Origin: Halomicroarcula saliterrae
GTDB lineage: Archaea; Halobacteriota; Halobacteria; Halobacteriales; Haloarculaceae
DNA: 64,000 nt
NCBI RefSeq assembly: GCF_031624395.1
Contig: NZ_JAMQON010000007.1
Coordinates: forward strand, 124,001 to 188,000
Direction of reading: 5' to 3'
In this document: piece after piece, positions 59,603 to 64,000 of the stretch
How the letters are laid out: each line of letters opens with the position of its first letter
Numbering within the stretch: position 1 is the stretch's first letter
Translations under genes and position numbers: made by a program
The notes under the pieces: generated by a model
The model's input: the letters and a program-made list of their open reading frames with translations, nothing else
Told to the model about the DNA's origin: nothing
Database searches by the model: none

Positions 59603-60037
59603 TCACTCTGGCTGATATGGGTTTGTTGCGATGTCGAGGCGGTAGACGTCCTCGGCAGCGTCGAAATCATCGTCGAACGCGTAGAGATACCCGAGTCCCT
59701 CTGCTTGCATATGTGCGACGATACAGGAGTCGACGAACGAAAAGCGCTCGTGGTGTCGAAAGAGCGCTTTCGCTGTGGCAAACCCGTCCGCCGTCAACGA
59801 GTCGATGTGGAATCGCGTGTTCTCTTCGACCCGATCGAGAAAGTCGACAGCGGCGCCATGACCAGCGTGTGTTGTTAATCCATTGAGTGTCTCGGCGAGC
59901 ACGTAATCGAGGACAACCGCTTCCGGCAGAGCAGCGGTATCGATTCCCTTGAGGATAGGGAGAGCAGCATCGTGAGCGCTGTCTCGGCGGTACGTCGCCG
60001 CGAAGAGAACAGTCGTATCGACGAGTACGCGCGGCAT
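59603..60037 (-). CDS. PIN-domain toxin (VapC type)
   Basis: 144-aa PIN ribonuclease. The acidic residues are present in RVLVDTTVLFAA (Asp7), LAETLNGL (about 47-54), FVDSCIVAHM (about 98-107) and AFDDDFDAAE (about 119-128). It starts directly after the AbrB antitoxin stop with no gap. An RNA target is expected but unknown. Confidence 0.9.
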   Translation of the reverse strand: MPRVLVDTTVLFAATYRRDSAHDAALPILKGIDTAALPEAVVLDYVLAETLNGLTTHAGHGAAVDFLDRVEENTRFHIDSLTADGFATAKALFRHHERFSFVDSCIVAHMQAEGLGYLYAFDDDFDAAEDVYRLDIATNPYQPE

Positions 60038-60289
60038 CTATTCGGAATCTACGCCCCAGTTATCGTGTTCGCTCTCGACCGCTGTCGCCTCACCGCCCTC
60101 GTAGCCGTCGAAGTCACTGAACGTACCGCTACGTTGCTGGACAACCTGCACACGGAGCGTCCCGCTGTCCTCGATGTGCCAGCGGAGTTTGTCACCATCG
60201 TCGATGTCGAGCTCCCGACGGATGCGGGCGGGAATGTTCGCCTGGTTCCCCGAAACCTTGCTCTCGGAGTCGACGCTATCACTACTCAT
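60038..60289 (-). CDS. SpoVT/AbrB-type antitoxin
   Basis: 83 aa. The AbrB swapped-hairpin fold is SKVSGNQANIPARIRRELDIDDGDKLRWHIED (about 10-41), with an acidic C-terminal part (SGTFSDFDGYEGGEATAVESEHDNWGVDSE) that would neutralise the PIN toxin. It probably binds the palindrome TAGTGTG-CGCC-CACACTA upstream of its own TATA box. Confidence 0.88.
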   Translation of the reverse strand: MSSDSVDSESKVSGNQANIPARIRRELDIDDGDKLRWHIEDSGTLRVQVVQQRSGTFSDFDGYEGGEATAVESEHDNWGVDSE

Positions 60290-60308
60290 ATATCGGACTA
60301 CGAGACCA

Positions 60309-60340
60309 TCCCGGATAAACTATAGTGTGCGCCCACACTA
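60309..60340 (-). promoter_or_regulatory. promoter and palindromic operator of the AbrB/PIN operon
   Basis: CACACTA/TAGTGTG arms (60323-60329 and 60334-60340, 4-nt spacer) form a perfect 7-bp inverted repeat. Directly downstream on the minus strand, TAGTTTATCC (about 60313-60322) is the TATA box, about 24 nt before ATG 60289. The repeat is placed as an autoregulatory operator. Confidence 0.75.
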
Positions 60341-60550
60341 GCTCGCCTCGGCTGAAACATACACCCTCTGTATTCAGCACGGCCTTCGTGTCAGCCCCAT
60401 CGACAGAGCCGATGCTGCCTGACGAGGCGGCCTGAACGGCCCGGGGGATACATGCGGCGAGGGGACGTTCTGACGACCGACGGAGAGGAACCGCACTAAC
60501 TCCGGCTGAACGCTCAAGTCCTTAAGTTCCGGGAGCGTGTACACTCGCCC

Positions 60551-60955
60551 ATGAGCGACCGCGACCCACTCGGAGAGATAGAGCGCGCCTTCGACGTGCT
60601 GGGCGACCAGTTCGGCGTCGCCGCCGGCACCGTCCCGACCGACGTCGTCGACGAGGGCGACAGCTTCGTCGTCCACGCCGACCTCCCCGGCTACGACAGC
60701 GACGACATCGACGTCCAGCTGGCCGAGGGACGAACCCTCACTATCAGCGCGGAGCAAAGCGAGGAGAGCGAGGTCGAGAGCGGAACCTACGTCCAGCGCG
60801 AGCGCCGCCGGCAGTCGACGAGCCGGACGGTCAGGCTCCCCGAAGCGGTCGAGGAGAGCGAGACGGCCGCGAGCTACGAAGGGGGCGTGCTCACGGTCAC
60901 GCTGCCGAAAGTCACCGCCGAGGACGACGGCGGGACCAACATCCCGGTGAACTGA
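60551..60955 (+). CDS. Hsp20/alpha-crystallin family small heat-shock protein
   Basis: 134 aa. The alpha-crystallin domain spans about 28-125: DEGDSFVVHADLPGYDSDDIDVQLAEGRTLTISAE and YEGGVLTVTLPKV, plus the terminal IPV motif (NIPVN) that docks oligomers. A CTTAAG-containing box at 60520-60526 about 25 nt upstream is its TATA. It is followed after 1 nt by the peroxiredoxin gene, a stress operon. Confidence 0.93.
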   Translation: MSDRDPLGEIERAFDVLGDQFGVAAGTVPTDVVDEGDSFVVHADLPGYDSDDIDVQLAEGRTLTISAEQSEESEVESGTYVQRERRRQSTSRTVRLPEAVEESETAASYEGGVLTVTLPKVTAEDDGGTNIPVN

Positions 60956-60956
60956 G

Positions 60957-61406
60957 ATGGTGCTCGAACCCGGCGAGTCGGTCCCCGACGTCGTCGCCGA
61001 GAACCAGCGCGGCGAGCGGGTCCGCCCCGACTTCGCGACGCCGACGGTGCTGTACTTCTACCCGAAAGACGACACGCCGGGCTGTGCCACCGAGGCCAGG
61101 GAGTTCGAGGACGAGGCCGACCGCTACGAGGAGTACGGCGTCTCGGTGTACGGCGTCTCGACCGACGACGTCGAGAGCCACGCCGCCTTCGCCGAGAGCG
61201 AGAACGTCTCCTTCGACCTGCTCGCTGACTCCGACGGCAACGTCGCCGAGGCGTTCGGCGTGGAACTCGTCGACGGCCACGCCCGGCGGACGACGTTCGT
61301 CATCGCCCACAACCAGGTCGTCGGGCTGTACGAGGGCGTGCGGCCGGACGGCCACGCGAGCGACGTGCTCCGGGACCTCGGCGAAGCGGGGTTGCTCCGG
61401 ACGTAG
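60957..61406 (+). CDS. bcp: thiol peroxidase (Bcp/PrxQ-type peroxiredoxin)
   Basis: 149 aa. YFYPKDDTPGCATEAREFED (about 33-52) carries the peroxidatic Cys43. The usual resolving Cys five residues later is replaced (TPGC-ATEA), so it would be a 1-Cys or atypical PrxQ. SVYGVSTDDVESHAAFAE and FDLLADSDGNVAEAFGVE are family segments. It is coupled with Hsp20, 1 nt apart. Confidence 0.92.
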   Translation: MVLEPGESVPDVVAENQRGERVRPDFATPTVLYFYPKDDTPGCATEAREFEDEADRYEEYGVSVYGVSTDDVESHAAFAESENVSFDLLADSDGNVAEAFGVELVDGHARRTTFVIAHNQVVGLYEGVRPDGHASDVLRDLGEAGLLRT

Positions 61407-61416
61407 TCACGACAGC

Positions 61417-61635
61417 CTACGACGCGAGCACCACACTGGTCAGCGTACCGGCGACGACGGCCCCGACGATTTTGAAGAGCATCCTCGAGACGAACCCGAA
61501 GGCCGCGACGAGCAGAAATCCGAGACCCGCATCGGGCGCGAGAACCAAGTTCGTGAGGGTCCCGACGACCACGCCGAGCGAGAACGTGTTTCCGGTCGGT
61601 CGTGAGCCCCCCTCGCAACTCCGAATCCCCTGCAC
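61417..61635 (-). CDS. small membrane protein, possibly frameshifted
   Basis: 72 aa as it reads, with two hydrophobic segments (about 20-38 and 40-72). The first dozen residues (MQGIRSCEGGSR) look unlike a protein start. A better start is ATG 61648 (MTRESAGDSELRGG), which has a TTTCATTTCG box about 27 nt upstream but is one base out of frame. Removing one G from the G6 run (61607-61612, C6 on the plus strand) joins MTRESAGDSELRGGSRPTGNTFSLGVVVG. Sequencing error, phase-variable tract or recent pseudogene are all possible. Confidence 0.5.
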   Translation of the reverse strand: MQGIRSCEGGSRPTGNTFSLGVVVGTLTNLVLAPDAGLGFLLVAAFGFVSRMLFKIVGAVVAGTLTSVVLAS

Positions 61636-61734
61636 TCTCGCGAGTCATATGCGCTACTCGGTTGTCCGGCGAAATGAAACCTGGCGGACAGCGCCGACCA
61701 ACGCGAGACCGGCGGAAGGCCGGATAGCCCGCAG

Positions 61735-64000
61735 TTACGCCTCGATGTCGATAGCGGGCCGACCCGGTTCGGCTTTCGACGCGAGGCTGTCGTCGGCCTC
61801 CTCGGCCGACTGAACCACCACGTCGGCGCCGAACTCGCGCTCGACGAGCCACGCGGCCCGCCGGAGCGCGCTCAGTTCGCGCTCGGGCGGCAGGTGTTCG
61901 TCGATGTTGGCCCGGCCGGCCAGCGTCTTCGCGAAGTCGGCGGCGGCCTCGCCGTGGCGCTGGAGCTCCTCGTTTTGCATCACCGCGGGGACGACGTTGT
62001 CGGCCTCGCGAGCTATCGAGACGACCTCGTGCTTCCAGTCGGGCGCCACCGCGAGCGTGATGGTCTCGGGGTTCTCGATGCCGACCGTGTCGACGATGTC
62101 CCGGACGTCCTCGCGGGTGTTCTCGACCAGCCGGCGCTCGATGTCGTAGTCGGCGGGTGCCTCGGCGCTGGGCCACTCGGTCTCGGCGATCAGTCCGTCA
62201 CCGTCCAGTTGCTGCCACAGCTCCTCGCCGACGTGGGGCGCGACCGGCGCCAGCAGTTTGGCGGCGGTCACCAGCCCGCGCTCGAAGGTCGCCCGGTCGG
62301 GGTCCGTGGCCTCCCGGTACCGGCGCAGCAGGGAGACCAGTTCACGCACCGCCTGCAGAGCGTGGTTGAAGCGGAACCGCTCGTACTCCTCGGTGGCGCG
62401 GGCGGCCGTGGCGTCGATTTCGCGGGCGACGTACTCCGCAATCTCGCCCCCTTCTCCGAACGTGATCTCGCCGTCCGCGAACTCGTCGACCAGCCGGTAG
62501 ACGTTCTGCAGGAAGCTGTGGGCCGACTGCACCCCCTCGGCGCTCCAGGCGAACTCCTTCTCGGGCTGGGCGGCCTCCATGATGAACAGCCGGGCGGTGT
62601 CGGCGCCGTACTCGTCGATGATTCGCTGTGGCGAGACGCCGTTGCCGCGGCTCTTGGACATCTTGTTGCCGTTCTCGCCCAGCACCATCCCCTGGTTCGT
62701 GAGGTTCACGAACGGCTCGCGAACGCCGTCGAGCAGGTCGACGTCGTCGAGCACCTTCGTGAAGAAGCGGGCGTACAGCAGGTGCATCACGGCGTGTTCG
62801 ATGCCGCCGACGTACTGGTCGACGGGCATCCAGTCGCTCGCCCGCGCGGTGTCGAAGGGCGCGTCGGCGAGCTCGGGCGAGACGTACCGCAGGAAGTACC
62901 ACGAGGAGTCGACGAACGTGTCCATCGTGTCGGTCTCCCGAACGGCGCTGCCCCCACAGTCCGGACAGCTCGTCTGTTTCCACTCCTCGGCCGCATCGAG
63001 GGGGTTGCCGGTGGTGTGGACGAACTCCGGCAGTTCGACCGGCAGGTCCTCGTCGGGGACTTCGACGTAGCCACAGTCCTCGCAGTGAATCATCGGAATC
63101 GGGGTGCCCCAGTAGCGCTGTCGCGAGATACCCCAGTCACGCAGGTTGTACTCCGTTCGGTGTTCGCCGTCGAACACCTCGACGAACTCCTCGCGGGCCT
63201 CCGCGCTCGTGAGCCCGTCGAACTCGCCGCTGTTGACCAGCAGGCCGTCTTCGGTGTAGGCCGCCTCCTGAACGTCGACGTCCTCGGGATCCACGTCGGC
63301 ATCGGCGACGGGCTCGACGACCTGCTCGATATCGATATCGTGGTGCTGTGCGAACTCGTGGTCGCGGTCGTCGTGGGCCGGCACCGCATAGAGCGCGCCG
63401 GTGCCCACGTCGGTCAGGACGTAGTCGGCGACGTAGACCGGAATCTCCTCGCCGGTCGCCGGATTCGTCGCGTACTCGCCGGTGAAGACGCCGGAGGTGA
63501 CTTCCAAGTCGTCCGCCTCGGCCTGCTCGGCCATCTCGACGTAGTCGGCCACCTCGTCGTTCTCCTCGGCGATTTCCCGAGCGACCGGGTGGCCCGGCGC
63601 CAGCGAGAAGTAGGTCGCGCCGTGGATGGTGTCCAGCCGCGTCGTGAAGATGTCGACTTCGCCGTACTCGGAGACCTCGAAGGCGACGCTGGCGCCCTCC
63701 TGCTTGCCGATCCAGTTGCGCTGCATCTCCCGGACGTTGTTGGGCCAACCCTCCAGACCGTCCAGCCCGTCCAGTAGCTCCTCGGCGTAGTCGGTGATGG
63801 TGAGGAACCACTGGTCCATCTCGCGGTGTTCGATGGGGGTGTCACACCGCCAGCACAGTTCCGCCTCGCCCTCGACCTGCTCGTCCGCCAGCACCGTCTC
63901 ACAGGAGGGACACCAGTTCAGCTCTGCCGCCTGGCGCTCGACCAGACCGGCCTCGCGGAACTGCTTGAACAGCCACTGGTTCCACTGGTAGTACTCCGGT
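61735..64000 (-). CDS. leuS: leucyl-tRNA synthetase (5' end outside window)
   Basis: 754 residues of the C-terminal 80 percent or so. The visible start is EYYQWNQWLFKQFREAGLVER, with a zinc site WCPSCETVLA...LCWRCD (about 30-60) and the editing domain at about 90-290 (ATGEEIPVYVADYVLTDVGTGALYAVPAHDDRDHEFA). KMSKSRGNG closes the active site (near 480), and an anticodon-binding helical domain and C-terminal tail follow. The HIGH motif lies upstream, outside the window. This is the bacterial-type LeuRS arrangement seen in haloarchaea. Confidence 0.95.
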   Translation of the reverse strand, partial: PEYYQWNQWLFKQFREAGLVERQAAELNWCPSCETVLADEQVEGEAELCWRCDTPIEHREMDQWFLTITDYAEELLDGLDGLEGWPNNVREMQRNWIGKQEGASVAFEVSEYGEVDIFTTRLDTIHGATYFSLAPGHPVAREIAEENDEVADYVEMAEQAEADDLEVTSGVFTGEYATNPATGEEIPVYVADYVLTDVGTGALYAVPAHDDRDHEFAQHHDIDIEQVVEPVADADVDPEDVDVQEAAYTEDGLLVNSGEFDGLTSAEAREEFVEVFDGEHRTEYNLRDWGISRQRYWGTPIPMIHCEDCGYVEVPDEDLPVELPEFVHTTGNPLDAAEEWKQTSCPDCGGSAVRETDTMDTFVDSSWYFLRYVSPELADAPFDTARASDWMPVDQYVGGIEHAVMHLLYARFFTKVLDDVDLLDGVREPFVNLTNQGMVLGENGNKMSKSRGNGVSPQRIIDEYGADTARLFIMEAAQPEKEFAWSAEGVQSAHSFLQNVYRLVDEFADGEITFGEGGEIAEYVAREIDATAARATEEYERFRFNHALQAVRELVSLLRRYREATDPDRATFERGLVTAAKLLAPVAPHVGEELWQQLDGDGLIAETEWPSAEAPADYDIERRLVENTREDVRDIVDTVGIENPETITLAVAPDWKHEVVSIAREADNVVPAVMQNEELQRHGEAAADFAKTLAGRANIDEHLPPERELSALRRAAWLVEREFGADVVVQSAEEADDSLASKAEPGRPAIDIEA

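Overview
The window is a gene-dense, GC-rich piece of a haloarchaeal (class Halobacteria) chromosome or large replicon. The evidence is the acidic proteins, leaderless promoters with TATA-like boxes about 23-30 nt before start codons, a SAMP2 ubiquitin-like modifier ending in Gly-Gly, Hvo_1808-type surface lipoproteins, a short DUF1931 histone-fold protein, many tiny zinc-finger proteins, Tat/lipobox secreted proteins and universal stress proteins. I would place it tentatively near the Haloarculaceae, but that is a guess. I see no rRNA, tRNA, CRISPR array or insertion sequence.

Layout. 1-2.4 kb: the start of a siderophore operon on the minus strand (diaminobutyrate decarboxylase, cut by the window edge, and diaminobutyrate aminotransferase). 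It lies behind one perfect DtxR-type iron box, a second degenerate box and a coupled leader ORF. 2.5-8.5 kb: small uncharacterised genes, a DHH phosphoesterase and three UspA genes. 8.5-14.3 kb: dihydroorotase, a lipoate ligase divergent from an MFS transporter, an M23-fold protein and an FAD oxidoreductase. 14.5-19.8 kb: a DUF4385 protein, a nicotinamidase-like hydrolase, two tandem lipoproteins with HELVH motifs and nicotinate phosphoribosyltransferase (NAD salvage). 20.1-25.6 kb: a complete CUT1 carbohydrate/polyol ABC importer operon with a 56-residue membrane protein at its end and a DeoR/GlpR-type regulator. 25.6-36.5 kb: zinc-finger and winged-helix proteins, FMN reductase, ZIP transporter, site-2 protease, rhomboid, thiE, a winged-helix/MazF-like pair, SDR, CNNM-type protein and a beta-CASP nuclease. 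36.5-36.8 kb: no gene, but a nested inverted-repeat element that folds on paper into an almost gapless four-way junction. 36.8-46.3 kb: a LOV-type histidine kinase, SOUL protein, VapBC, two divergent rhodaneses and membrane proteins. 46.3-52 kb: two phosphohexomutases, rpiA, a DUF1931 histone-fold protein, larB and a GIY-YIG protein. 52-61.6 kb: DoxX, RDD, GNAT, redoxin, SAMP2, dihydrolipoamide dehydrogenase, aldo/keto reductase, prephenate dehydratase, an AbrB/PIN toxin-antitoxin pair with a palindromic operator, Hsp20 and Bcp peroxiredoxin. 61.7 kb to the end: most of leucyl-tRNA synthetase.

The most notable non-coding signals are the four-way junction element, a shared GATGGGTGRCTTTTTG box in front of UspA and phosphohexomutase genes, several mirror-symmetric divergent promoters, and a probable one-base frameshift in a G6 run in a small membrane-protein gene. 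Most genes are chromosomal housekeeping or stress functions, and I find no clear multi-gene system of a wholly new kind.
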